A DNA stretch of 64,000 nucleotides from Erythrobacteraceae bacterium (GTDB taxonomy: Bacteria > Pseudomonadota > Alphaproteobacteria > Sphingomonadales > Sphingomonadaceae): assembly GCA_947479055.1 (NCBI GenBank), contig CANJYE010000003.1, forward strand, positions 1 to 64,000. The letters are read 5' to 3'. This document shows positions 54,035 to 61,917 of this stretch, one piece after another. The number at the start of each line of letters is the position of its first letter. The first letter of the stretch is position 1. Below the pieces are notes generated by a model that saw only the letters and a list, made by a program, of their open reading frames with translations, was not told the DNA's origin and did not search any database. The position numbers and the translations under genes are program-made.

Positions 54035-54213
54035 CAGTCCTGCTCCCGTTTTGCGCCATCGAGCTGGCGTTCGTTCCGTCCGGCCTCCTGCCGCTGCCGC
54101 AGGGTTTCCCCCCTGGGTTGTCCGAATTTGGCGCGGTTGGTGGCGGCCTGCTGTTCAGCCTTGGAGCGCCGCTGCGCCTTGCGCGCCAGCCTGAGGTTGA
54201 TGATTTCCGCCAT
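54034..54213 (-). CDS. DUF4169 family protein (59 residues)
   Basis: A very basic small protein starting MAEIINLRLARKAQRRSKAEQ, with AATNRAKFGQPRGET and a Arg/Lys/Glu-rich tail. This is the typical DUF4169 pattern found in alphaproteobacteria. The frame continues far upstream on this strand but only as an antisense shadow of the flavoprotein gene; the ATG at 54213 gives the family N-terminus. Confidence 0.8.
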   Translation of the reverse strand: MAEIINLRLARKAQRRSKAEQQAATNRAKFGQPRGETLRQRQEAGRNERQLDGAKREQD

Positions 54214-54276
54214 GCGCCGTCCCGAATGAACCCTGCACACTTCCCCTGAACCGGCCAAGGCATTAGGGCAAGCGCG

Positions 54277-55899
54277 ATGCTGCGCCTCAACGAACTGAAA
54301 CTCCCGCTCGACCACGCGCCCGCCGATCTCGATGCGGCGATCTGCCAGCGGCTGGGCATCGCGCCTGAAGAGCTGGTGCGTTACGCGATTGCCCGGCGCG
54401 GCAATGATGCCCGCAAGAGAAGCGCGATCAGGCTGGTCTATGCAGTCGATGTGGTGCTGCGCGACGAAGCTGCGGTGATGGCCCGGCATGCCGGTGACCC
54501 GCAGGTCCGCCCCACTCCCGACACCACCTATCGCTTCGTTGCCCCGGCGATTGCCAGCTATTCCGGCCCGCGCCCGGTGGTGATCGGGGCTGGCCCTTGC
54601 GGCTTGCTGGCAGCGCTGATCCTGGCCCAGATGGGCCTGAAGCCGATCATCATCGAACGCGGCAAGGCGGTGAGGGAGCGGACCCGGGACACCTGGGGCC
54701 TGTGGCGGCGCAGCGTGCTCGACCCGGAATCCAACGTCCAGTTCGGCGAAGGCGGGGCGGGGACCTTTTCCGACGGCAAGCTCTACAGCCGGATCAAGGA
54801 CCCGCGCCATCTCGGCCGCAAGGTGCTGACCGAATTCGTCAAGGCGGGCGCCCCGGCGGAGATCCTGACCGAAGCCCATCCCCATATCGGCACGTTCCGG
54901 CTGGTGACGATGGTGATGAGCATGCGCGAGACGATCGAGCAGCTGGGCGGGGAATACCGCTTCGGCACGCGGGTGGAGGATTTCGACATCGCCACCGCGC
55001 CCGATGGCACGCGCGCCATGCGCGGCCTGAACCTCAGCACCGGCGAATATCTGCCCGCGCAGCAAGTGATCATGGCGGTGGGCCACAGCGCGCGCGACAC
55101 GTTCCATGTGCTGCATGATCGCGGCGTCCATATCGAGGCCAAGCCCTTTGCCATCGGCGTCAGGATCGAGCACCCGCAAAGCCTGATCGACCAGGCGCGC
55201 TATGGCCCGAGCGCTGGCAACAGGCTGCTCGGCCCGGCGGCCTATGCTCTGACGCACCCGTGCAGCAACGGGCGGACGGTCTACAGTTTCTGCATGTGCC
55301 CAGGTGGGAGAGTGGTGGCCGCCACCTCCGAGGAAGGGCGGGTCGTCACCAACGGGATGAGCCAGTATTCGCGCGCCGAATTCAACGCCAATTCCGGCAT
55401 CGTCGTCGATATCAGCCCGGAACGGGATTATCCCGGCGGGCCGCTGGCGGGGATCGCCTATCAGCGCCACTGGGAAAGCCTCGCCTATGTTGCGGGCGGT
55501 TCCACCTATCAGGCGCCGGGGCAGAAGCTGGGCGATTTCCTGGCGGGGCGCGCTTCCCAGCAATTGGGCGCGGTGATCCCGTCCTACCAGCCGGGGGTGC
55601 ATCTGACCGATCTGGCGCAATGCCTGCCCGATTTCGTAGTGGATGCGATCCGCGAGGCACTTCCGGCATTCGGGAGGCAGATCCCCGGCTATGACCATCC
55701 CGATGTGGTGATGACCGGGGTGGAATCGCGCACCTCATCGCCGGTGCGGATCACACGCGGGGCCGATTTGCAAAGCCTCAATACCCGGGGCCTTTATCCG
55801 GCGGGCGAAGGGGCGGGCTATGCTGGCGGCATCCTGTCCGCTGCCGTCGATGGCATCCGCGTGGCCGAGGCGCTGGCGCTCCAGCTGGTTCAGGCGTGA
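54277..55899 (+). CDS. FAD-dependent oxidoreductase (NAD(P)/FAD type)
   Basis: A 540-residue flavoprotein. The N-terminal region (1-90) includes an RNA-binding-like LRLNELKLPLD...RRGNDARKRSAIRLVYAVDV. The FAD-binding GxGxxG is in VVIGAGPCGLLAALILAQMG (about 97-116), with NVQFGEGGAGTFSDGKLYSRIK and a C-terminal GLYPAGEGAGYAGGILSAAVDGI. It matches the family of uncharacterised FAD dehydrogenases. The function is unknown. It is co-translated with the next flavoprotein (GTGA). Confidence 0.88.
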   Translation: MLRLNELKLPLDHAPADLDAAICQRLGIAPEELVRYAIARRGNDARKRSAIRLVYAVDVVLRDEAAVMARHAGDPQVRPTPDTTYRFVAPAIASYSGPRPVVIGAGPCGLLAALILAQMGLKPIIIERGKAVRERTRDTWGLWRRSVLDPESNVQFGEGGAGTFSDGKLYSRIKDPRHLGRKVLTEFVKAGAPAEILTEAHPHIGTFRLVTMVMSMRETIEQLGGEYRFGTRVEDFDIATAPDGTRAMRGLNLSTGEYLPAQQVIMAVGHSARDTFHVLHDRGVHIEAKPFAIGVRIEHPQSLIDQARYGPSAGNRLLGPAAYALTHPCSNGRTVYSFCMCPGGRVVAATSEEGRVVTNGMSQYSRAEFNANSGIVVDISPERDYPGGPLAGIAYQRHWESLAYVAGGSTYQAPGQKLGDFLAGRASQQLGAVIPSYQPGVHLTDLAQCLPDFVVDAIREALPAFGRQIPGYDHPDVVMTGVESRTSSPVRITRGADLQSLNTRGLYPAGEGAGYAGGILSAAVDGIRVAEALALQLVQA

Positions 55900-57071
55900 C
55901 CGCCAGCCATGATGGCATCGTGCTGGGCGCGGGCGCGGCCGGGCTGATGTGCGCGGCGCTGGCGGGCCAGCGCGGGCAGCGGGTGCTGCTGCTCGATCAC
56001 GCGGAGGAGCCGGGCAAGAAAATCCTGATTTCGGGCGGCGGTCGCTGCAATTTCACCAATCTGCACACCGCGCCCAACCGCTATCTTTCGCAGAACCCGC
56101 ATTTCGCCAAATCCGCGCTCAGCCGCTACACCCCGCAGGATTTTCTCGCACTGGTGGAAGGGCATGGCATCGCCTGGCATGAAAAGACGCTGGGCCAGCT
56201 GTTCTGCGATGGTTCGGCCCGACAGATCGTGGCGATGCTGCTGGCGGAATGCGCCAGGGGCAGGGTGGAGCTTTCCTGCGGCGCGGGCGTGGGCGAGGTT
56301 GTACATGGCGACGGGCTGTTCCGCGTGTCCTTCGGCGGCCGGACCGCCACCGCGCGAGCGCTGGTCATCGCCACCGGCGGGCCTTCCATCCCGAAGATGG
56401 GCGCCACCGGCTTTGCCTATGATCTTGCCCGCCAGTTCGGGCTGAAAGTGATCCAGCCGCGCCCCGCGCTGGTGCCGCTGACGCTGGGTGGCGACGAGGT
56501 GCTGTTCCGCGAATTGTCGGGCGTTGCGGCACAAGTGGTGGCGCGTTGCGGGAAGGTATCGTTCCGCGAGGCGGCGCTGTTTACCCATCGTGGCTTGTCC
56601 GGCCCGGCGATCCTTCAGATATCGTCCTATTGGCGCAACGGCGATCAGGTCGGGATCGACTTTCTGCCGGATCACGCCCCCGGCTGGCTACCGGAAGCCA
56701 AGCGCGCAAGGCCGAAAGTCACGCTGCGTCGCGTGCTGGGCGAGGCTTTGCCCGAACGGCTGGCCGCGACGCTCGGCAAGCAGCTGGGCCTGGACGCAGA
56801 GCTCGGCCAGTTGCCCGATCGCGCGCTGGCGGCGGCAGCGGCGCGGCTGGCCGACTGGCGCTTCACTCCCAATGGCAGCGAAGGCTTCGCCAAGGCCGAA
56901 GTTACCGCCGGGGGGATCAGCACGGCGGAACTGTCCGGCAAGACGATGGAAGCCAGCCGCGTGCCCGGCCTTTATGCCATCGGCGAGGCGGTGGACGTCA
57001 CCGGCTGGCTGGGCGGTTATAATTTCCAGTGGGCCTGGGCCAGTGCGGCGGCGGCTGCGGAGGCGTTGTAG
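55896..57071 (+). CDS. HI0933/YhiN-family flavoprotein
   Basis: A 391-residue flavoprotein with VLGAGAAGLMCAALAGQRGQ (FAD motif), KKILISGGGRCNFTN, the KMGATGFAYDLARQFG block and GLYAIGEAVDVTGWLGGYNFQWAWAS. It belongs to the HI0933/YhiN family, whose reaction is unknown. The GTG at 55896 overlaps the previous stop. It is convergent with the TetR gene, separated by the hairpin-rich intergenic region. Confidence 0.88.
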   Translation: MTASHDGIVLGAGAAGLMCAALAGQRGQRVLLLDHAEEPGKKILISGGGRCNFTNLHTAPNRYLSQNPHFAKSALSRYTPQDFLALVEGHGIAWHEKTLGQLFCDGSARQIVAMLLAECARGRVELSCGAGVGEVVHGDGLFRVSFGGRTATARALVIATGGPSIPKMGATGFAYDLARQFGLKVIQPRPALVPLTLGGDEVLFRELSGVAAQVVARCGKVSFREAALFTHRGLSGPAILQISSYWRNGDQVGIDFLPDHAPGWLPEAKRARPKVTLRRVLGEALPERLAATLGKQLGLDAELGQLPDRALAAAAARLADWRFTPNGSEGFAKAEVTAGGISTAELSGKTMEASRVPGLYAIGEAVDVTGWLGGYNFQWAWASAAAAAEAL

Positions 57072-57304
57072 GAGCAAATGGCGCAATGTCGAAGGTGACG
57101 AAGTTTACAGTACGTCACCCGGATGATTGCCATGATAATTCATGTAATTCCGTACCATATGCCGAATATGACAGGGTGACACCTCCCTGGACTCTTTCGC
57201 GCGGGAACGTGAGCGGTCTGGACGATCTGAAAGAGCCACACGGATTGTGGCAGGCTTTGACCGTGTAGGAAATGCCTGGATTCAATTCCATGTCAGCAGC
57301 CCGC
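57072..57304. other. AT-richer intergenic stretch
   Basis: No convincing gene. A 60-codon frame (57086-57268) lacks a ribosome site and recognisable features. The DNA is less GC-rich than its neighbours and holds a loose inverted repeat GTCACCC/GGGTGAC (57114-57120 and 57174-57180). It may be a degraded insertion. Confidence 0.45.
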
Positions 57305-57377
57305 TAGTGGTCCGATTTTGACATTTGCGACCGTGCTATCCGGTCAGCGGGATGCAAATGTCAAAATCAATCCACTA
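57305..57377. repeat. Long hairpin with 24-base arms
   Basis: Arms 57305-57328 and 57354-57377 are complementary except for three adjacent bases. The core GATTTTGACATTTGC is perfectly paired, with a 25-base loop. The right arm covers the tetR stop codon. It looks like a non-autonomous mobile hairpin or a large terminator between convergent genes. Confidence 0.8.
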
Positions 57378-58028
57378 AGACCGGCAGCGTGCGTCGATGA
57401 TCGCAGTGAGGTGATCGACCCAGCCATCGCCCGCCAGTTCCTGTTCGCTCACCCAGGTTGCGGGCAGGATCGCCAGCAGCACGATCGGCCCTGAAACCAT
57501 CGTCATGATGCTGGTCGCCATCGCCCTCGCGTCCAGCGCCGGGTCATAGGCGCCGTGCGCGATCAGGCGCTGGACGATGCGGTGGATATGGCTGATCACC
57601 AGCTCCGCCCGTTCGTTGAGCAATTCGTCGCGCAGCACCGACTTGGCCTTCTGGAATTCCGAGGCGGGGATGCGCGCGACCTTGCGCTCGCTGAGGTAGA
57701 GATCGTTCAGAGTCGCGATGAGGTGGCGGGTGGGATTGCCGCCCAGCGTCAGGATATCGCGTTCCAGCGCGCCAAGCCGGTCGGCAAAGCGATCAGAAGT
57801 CTGGCGCACCAGTGCGCTGACCAGTCCGTCCTTGCTGCCGAAATAATAGCGGATCATTTCCTGCGAGGTGCCGGCCCGCTCAGCCACTTCCTTCAGCGTG
57901 ATTTCGGAATGGAGCTTGTCGTCGAGGCAGGCGCGCAGGGCATTGATGAGGTCGTCATGGACATGGCTGCGCTCCCCGCCCCGGGGGCGGCCGCGCTGGC
58001 GCGATGCGGGGTCGCTGCCCAGTGCCAT
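57375..58028 (-). CDS. TetR/AcrR family regulator
   Basis: A 217-residue regulator. The N-terminal basic arm (RQRGRPRGGERS) leads into the helix-turn-helix (about 24-70, EITLKEVAERAGTSQEMIRYYFGSKDGLVSALV). The C-terminal ligand-binding domain has a hydrophobic helix near 170-190. It is divergent from the amidohydrolase gene by 142 bases, so it probably represses that gene. The ligand is unknown. Confidence 0.88.
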   Translation of the reverse strand: MALGSDPASRQRGRPRGGERSHVHDDLINALRACLDDKLHSEITLKEVAERAGTSQEMIRYYFGSKDGLVSALVRQTSDRFADRLGALERDILTLGGNPTRHLIATLNDLYLSERKVARIPASEFQKAKSVLRDELLNERAELVISHIHRIVQRLIAHGAYDPALDARAMATSIMTMVSGPIVLLAILPATWVSEQELAGDGWVDHLTAIIDARCRS

Positions 58029-58170
58029 GGTCTATCTCCTCGGGCGGGTTGCCCGGAGCCGAATGTGCCGGATATTGGGCCGGGACACAATTATCGCGAC
58101 CGCCTCGCCCCGCAAACGTGGTAATAGGGATCATCTGGGCGCAAGTTCCAAGGCAGGAGAGTTTCAGGCT

Positions 58171-59922
58171 ATGCAACATGATCTCGTCATCCGGGGCGGC
58201 ACGATTGTCGATGGCCTCGGCGGTGAACCCTTTGTCGGCGATGTCGCGGTGGACGGCGGCAAGATCGTCGCGGTCGGCCCGAACCTTGGCGCGGGCCGCA
58301 AGGAGATCGAGGCGCAGGGCTTGCTGGTCACGCCCGGTTTCGTCGATATCCACACCCATTATGATGGGCAGGTGATCTGGGAAAACCGGCTCTCGCCCTC
58401 GTCCGGCCATGGCGTCACCACTGCGCTGATGGGCAATTGTGGCGTCGGCTTCGCCCCTGCCCGCACGCAGGACCACAGGAAGCTGATCCAGCTGATGGAA
58501 GGGGTGGAGGACATCCCCGGAGTGGTGATGACCGAAGGGCTCACCTGGGACTGGGAAAGCTATCCCGAATATCTCGATGCGGTGGCCGCCCGCCCGCATG
58601 ACATCAACATCGCCAGCTACCTGCCGCATGCGCCCTTGCGCGTCTATGTGATGGGCGATCGCGCCGCCGCCGGCGAGAAGGCGACGCCGGAAGACATCGC
58701 CCGCATGGCCGAACTGACCGCCGAGGCTATCGATGCCGGGGCGATGGGCTTTGCCACTTCGCGCACGCTGTTCCACCGCAGCAGCTCGGGCGACAAGATC
58801 CCCACGCTCGATGCGGCGGAGGAAGAACTGACCGCGATCGCGGCGGCGATGCAGGCCAGGGGCAAGGGCATCCTCCAGATCGCCACCGACTACAACGCCG
58901 GGACCGACCTTGAAGGCGAATTCGCCATGCTTCAGCGGATCGCGGGAGGTACCGACCGGGCGCTGACCCTGCCGATGGCGCAGATCCACAGCAATCCGCA
59001 GCAATGGCGCGACCTGCTCGGCCTGATCGAGAAGGGCAATGCCCAGGGCGTGAAGATCACCGCCCAGGCCCTGCCGCGCGGGATCGGCCTGCTGTTCGGG
59101 CTTGAACTGTCGGCCCATCCGTTCTGCCTGACGCCGTCCTACCAGGCGATCGAACATCTCCCGCTGGCCGAACGGCTGGAGCGGATGCGCGATCCCGAAC
59201 TGCGCGCGCGGATGATCAGCGAACAGCCGGTCGAAGGCGCTTCGCCGCTCACCGCCTTTGTCGACCGCTATGAGAACATGTTCGAAATGGGCAATCCGCT
59301 CAATTATGAGCCCGATCCCAAAAACTCGATTGCGTCGCGCGCCGAGCGGCTGGGGGTGAGCCCGCAGAATCTCGCCTATGACCTGCTGCTGGCGCATGAA
59401 GGACATGCCACCTTCTTCATGCCCTTTGCCAATTACGCCGATGGCAATCTCGACACCGCGCTCGAAATGTTCCGCCATCCCAACCTCGTGCCGGGGCTGG
59501 GCGATGGCGGCGCGCATTACGGGATCATCTGCGATGCCAGCTACACCACCTTCCTGTTGAGCTACTGGACGCGCGATCGCCAGCGGGGCGAGCGGATGCG
59601 CGTGCCCGAAGTGGTCAAGGCGATGAGCCATGATACCGCCGCGATGATTGGCCTTGACGATCGCGGCGTGATCGCGCCGGGCTATAATGCCGACATCAAC
59701 GTGATCGATTACGACAACCTCGCCCTGCATGCGCCCAAGGTGGCGTTCGACCTGCCGGCCGGCGGCCGACGGCTGACCCAGCGGGCGGAAGGCTTTGTCG
59801 CCACCATCGTCAACGGCCAGGTGGTTTATCGCAATGGCGTGCCGACCGGCGCGCTTCCGGGCGAACTGGTGCGCGGGGCGCAGTCCGCCCCAGTGGCCCA
59901 GCGGGAGCTGGCCGAAGCCTGA
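58171..59922 (+). CDS. Amidohydrolase, D-aminoacylase type
   Basis: A 583-residue metal-dependent hydrolase of the N-acyl-D-amino-acid deacylase class: [13 protein letters not shown] at the N-terminus, the metal-binding [13 protein letters not shown], then [35 protein letters not shown] and the C-terminal [18 protein letters not shown]. Family members cleave N-acyl-D-amino acids or related amides. AGGAGA lies ten bases upstream of the ATG at 58171. It is divergent from tetR and followed by strong hairpins. Confidence 0.87.
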   Translation: MQHDLVIRGGTIVDGLGGEPFVGDVAVDGGKIVAVGPNLGAGRKEIEAQGLLVTPGFVDIHTHYDGQVIWENRLSPSSGHGVTTALMGNCGVGFAPARTQDHRKLIQLMEGVEDIPGVVMTEGLTWDWESYPEYLDAVAARPHDINIASYLPHAPLRVYVMGDRAAAGEKATPEDIARMAELTAEAIDAGAMGFATSRTLFHRSSSGDKIPTLDAAEEELTAIAAAMQARGKGILQIATDYNAGTDLEGEFAMLQRIAGGTDRALTLPMAQIHSNPQQWRDLLGLIEKGNAQGVKITAQALPRGIGLLFGLELSAHPFCLTPSYQAIEHLPLAERLERMRDPELRARMISEQPVEGASPLTAFVDRYENMFEMGNPLNYEPDPKNSIASRAERLGVSPQNLAYDLLLAHEGHATFFMPFANYADGNLDTALEMFRHPNLVPGLGDGGAHYGIICDASYTTFLLSYWTRDRQRGERMRVPEVVKAMSHDTAAMIGLDDRGVIAPGYNADINVIDYDNLALHAPKVAFDLPAGGRRLTQRAEGFVATIVNGQVVYRNGVPTGALPGELVRGAQSAPVAQRELAEA

Positions 59923-59931
59923 GAGGCTGAT

Positions 59932-59959
59932 TCGAAATTCGCGAAAGAGCGAATTTCGA
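59932..59959. repeat. Perfect hairpin 1 (TCGAAATTCGC arms)
   Basis: Eleven paired bases on each side of a six-base GAAAGA loop, just after the amidohydrolase stop. It may be the first part of the transcript's 3' structure. Confidence 0.8.
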
Positions 59960-59961
59960 GG

Positions 59962-60042
59962 CGGCACCGGCCCGCTCCCCCTCCCAACCACCCATAGCAT
60001 GGTATCGTCTGGCTGGTTGGGAAGGGGAGCGGGCCGGTGCCG
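59962..60042. repeat. Giant hairpin 2 (19-base perfect plus 9-base inner stem)
   Basis: Outer arms 59962-59980 and 60024-60042 are perfectly complementary. After one C/A mismatch the stem continues with 59982-59990 and 60014-60022, leaving a 23-base loop. The stem has 28 pairs in all and is very GC-rich. It is followed by a smaller hairpin at 60046-60068. No T-tract follows, so it does not look like a standard terminator. Confidence 0.85.
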
Positions 60043-60045
60043 AAC

Positions 60046-60068
60046 GATCCGAGACGAAGGTTCGGATC
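60046..60068. repeat. Hairpin 3 (GATCCGA / TCGGATC)
   Basis: Seven-base perfect arms around a nine-base loop, four bases after the giant hairpin. It completes a group of three adjacent palindromes. Confidence 0.7.
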
Positions 60069-60122
60069 AGACATTGGGCCCTGGTGTAGCCGGGGTCAGC
60101 GGCAAGCAGAGGAACAATCCCC

Positions 60123-61121
60123 ATGGCCAACCGGCTGATGATTTACGGTGCCACCGGTTATACCGGCAAGCTCCTGTCCGAAGTGGCGGTGGCGCAGGGT
60201 CTTTCCCCGATCCTGGCCGGACGCGATCCTGCCCGGCTGGCGGAACTGGCCGGGCGGCTGGGCGGGGCGGAGACGCGCTGTTTCGCGCTCGATGACGCAG
60301 ATGCGGTGCGGCAGGGGCTGGCCGGGGTCGGCTGTGTCATCCATGCGGCCGGGCCGTTCACGATCACCGGGGAACCGATGATCCGCGCCTGCATTGCGGG
60401 GGGCGTCCATTATCTCGACATCACCGGTGAGTTCAGCATCTTCGAACTGGCGGAAGCGCTGTCGGACGAGGCCGAGCAGGCCGGGATCATGCTGATGCCG
60501 GGGGTGGGCTGGGACGTCGTTCCCAGCGATTGCATCGCTTTCCACACCGCCGGGCGGGTGGCCAGCCCGCAGGCCCTGCGTCTGGCGCTGAGCCATTTTG
60601 GCAGTGTCTCGCGCGGGTCGATGAAAAGCGGGGCCTATATCGTCGCCACCGGCGCCCGGGCGCGCCGCGCGGGCAAGGTGGTCTCGCCTCAGGACCAGCC
60701 GCCGCAGCAGTTCGATTTCGGCGATGGTCCGCAGACCTGCGTGCCGATGCCGATGGGCGATATCATCACCGCCTGGAAATCCACCCGCATTCCCGACATC
60801 GACGTCTACTTCGCCATTGCCGAGGATGGCGGCTTTTCCGCTCCCACCAGCATTGACGAGGCCCCCGAAGGCCCCTCGCGCGAGGAGCGCGACGCTGGCC
60901 GTTCGCGCGTGATCGCCGAAGTCACCGGGGCGAATGGCACCATCGTGCGATCGATGATCGAAACCTCGTCCGGCTATGCATATACGGCTGATTCGGGCGT
61001 GGAAGTGGCGCGCCGGGTACTGGCGGGCGATTTCAAGCCCGGCTTCCAGTCCCCGGCATCGGCCTATGGCGCACAGTTGGCCACCAGCGTTGGTGGGAGC
61101 CGGATCACCGACCTCGACTGA
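60123..61121 (+). CDS. Saccharopine dehydrogenase-like NAD(P)-binding protein
   Basis: A 332-residue protein of the saccharopine dehydrogenase NADP-binding family. The Rossmann motif is MIYGATGYTGKLLSEVA, with LAGRDPARLAELA, HAAGPFTITGEPMIRACIAGGVHYLDITGE and MPGVGWDVVPSDCIA. Related proteins include trans-acting enoyl reductases in lipid synthesis; the reaction here is unknown. The 200-base gap before it is taken up by the hairpin group. Confidence 0.82.
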   Translation: MANRLMIYGATGYTGKLLSEVAVAQGLSPILAGRDPARLAELAGRLGGAETRCFALDDADAVRQGLAGVGCVIHAAGPFTITGEPMIRACIAGGVHYLDITGEFSIFELAEALSDEAEQAGIMLMPGVGWDVVPSDCIAFHTAGRVASPQALRLALSHFGSVSRGSMKSGAYIVATGARARRAGKVVSPQDQPPQQFDFGDGPQTCVPMPMGDIITAWKSTRIPDIDVYFAIAEDGGFSAPTSIDEAPEGPSREERDAGRSRVIAEVTGANGTIVRSMIETSSGYAYTADSGVEVARRVLAGDFKPGFQSPASAYGAQLATSVGGSRITDLD

Positions 61122-61188
61122 TGCGGAGAATGTCGGAAATGGGGCGGGCTGAATGCGGTTCGATGGCACCGCATCCCCGGCAGGCCCT

Positions 61189-61386
61189 TCAGAAATGCAT
61201 GTAGGCCTGGAAGCCGAAGTAGCACGAGGTCACGTATAGCGCGGCGATCAGCCAGCTTTCCGGATGCCTTGCCAGCCGCCGTAACTTGACCATTGGCCTG
61301 ACCGGGACAGGCGTTACAGCGCTCAAATCATCGCCCTGACAATCGTCACCCCGGCCAGGAAGATTCCCGAAGGACATGTCGGACAT
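61189..61386 (-). CDS. Small single-span membrane protein (65 residues)
   Basis: Starts MSDMSFGNLPGRGDD with GGAGAG six bases upstream, which supports translation. The C-terminus contains one membrane segment (WLIAALYVTSCYFGFQAYMHF). It is convergent with the preceding dehydrogenase-like gene. No family was recognised. Confidence 0.5.
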   Translation of the reverse strand: MSDMSFGNLPGRGDDCQGDDLSAVTPVPVRPMVKLRRLARHPESWLIAALYVTSCYFGFQAYMHF

Positions 61387-61398
61387 TGCGCACTCTCC

Positions 61399-61917
61399 AC
61401 GCGTTTACGGCCCAAGCTTTTATGGCTGCGCCATGACGGCCAACCCGCCACTGCTACCGCTGGGCAGGGAACCTCTAGGCCGGGATGCCAAACTTCCAAC
61501 AGTTTGACACCGTATCGATCACGCGTGTCACGCTGGCGATGGGCCTGGTCTTGAGTGGGTGGAAGTGTGTGCCAGGCTGCCCGCCCAGTCGCCCCGCGCG
61601 AAAGGCGCTGTCCTACAGGCTGTCCGCGCGGTACCGGAGCGGCATGGCACCGCGCTTTTCCAGCATTTCCGGCTACAGCAGGCACCCGTTGGGCCGGGCC
61701 GGGAAATCTCCTCTGGACTGTGTCAACTGTGTCAAACTTGACAGGAAAGTGGAGAAAAAGCTGAACGGCACCCCCGCCGCCGCCCGTCCGTGTCGCATGA
61801 GGTCAAGCATGTGTCGCTTGCGGCAAAGACCGCGCCACGCCGCAGCCGGTAAACCACTCCCCACAAACGGCTCCTGCCCGCTCATCGGCGAGGGGCCTTC
61901 TTGGGGAGAGGCGCAAC
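61399..61917. other. Long upstream region of the TonB receptor gene
   Basis: No convincing gene in about 520 bases. It holds TTGACA-like half-sites at 61504-61509 (with TGTCA at 61525-61529) and a denser cluster at 61721-61743 described separately. It probably contains the promoter and control sites of the receptor gene. Confidence 0.5.
61721..61743. promoter_or_regulatory. Operator-like cluster TGTCAA..TGTCAA-AC-TTGACA
   Basis: Two direct TGTCAA copies (61721-61726 and 61730-61735) are followed by the inverted TTGACA (61738-61743). The last two form a 14-base palindrome. The cluster lies 175 bases upstream of the receptor start; it could be a regulator site, and the TTGACA itself could be a -35 element. 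Confidence 0.4.

Noticed and set aside
57086-57268. A 60-codon plus-strand ORF
   Set aside because: There is no ribosome site or recognisable motif, and it lies in a region of unusual composition with inverted repeats.
57955-60000. A 681-codon minus-strand frame
   Set aside because: It mirrors the amidohydrolase gene and has no recognisable motifs.
61323-61685. A 120-codon minus-strand frame upstream of the TonB receptor
   Set aside because: It has no motifs and overlaps, in another frame, the small membrane protein gene, which has a good ribosome site.
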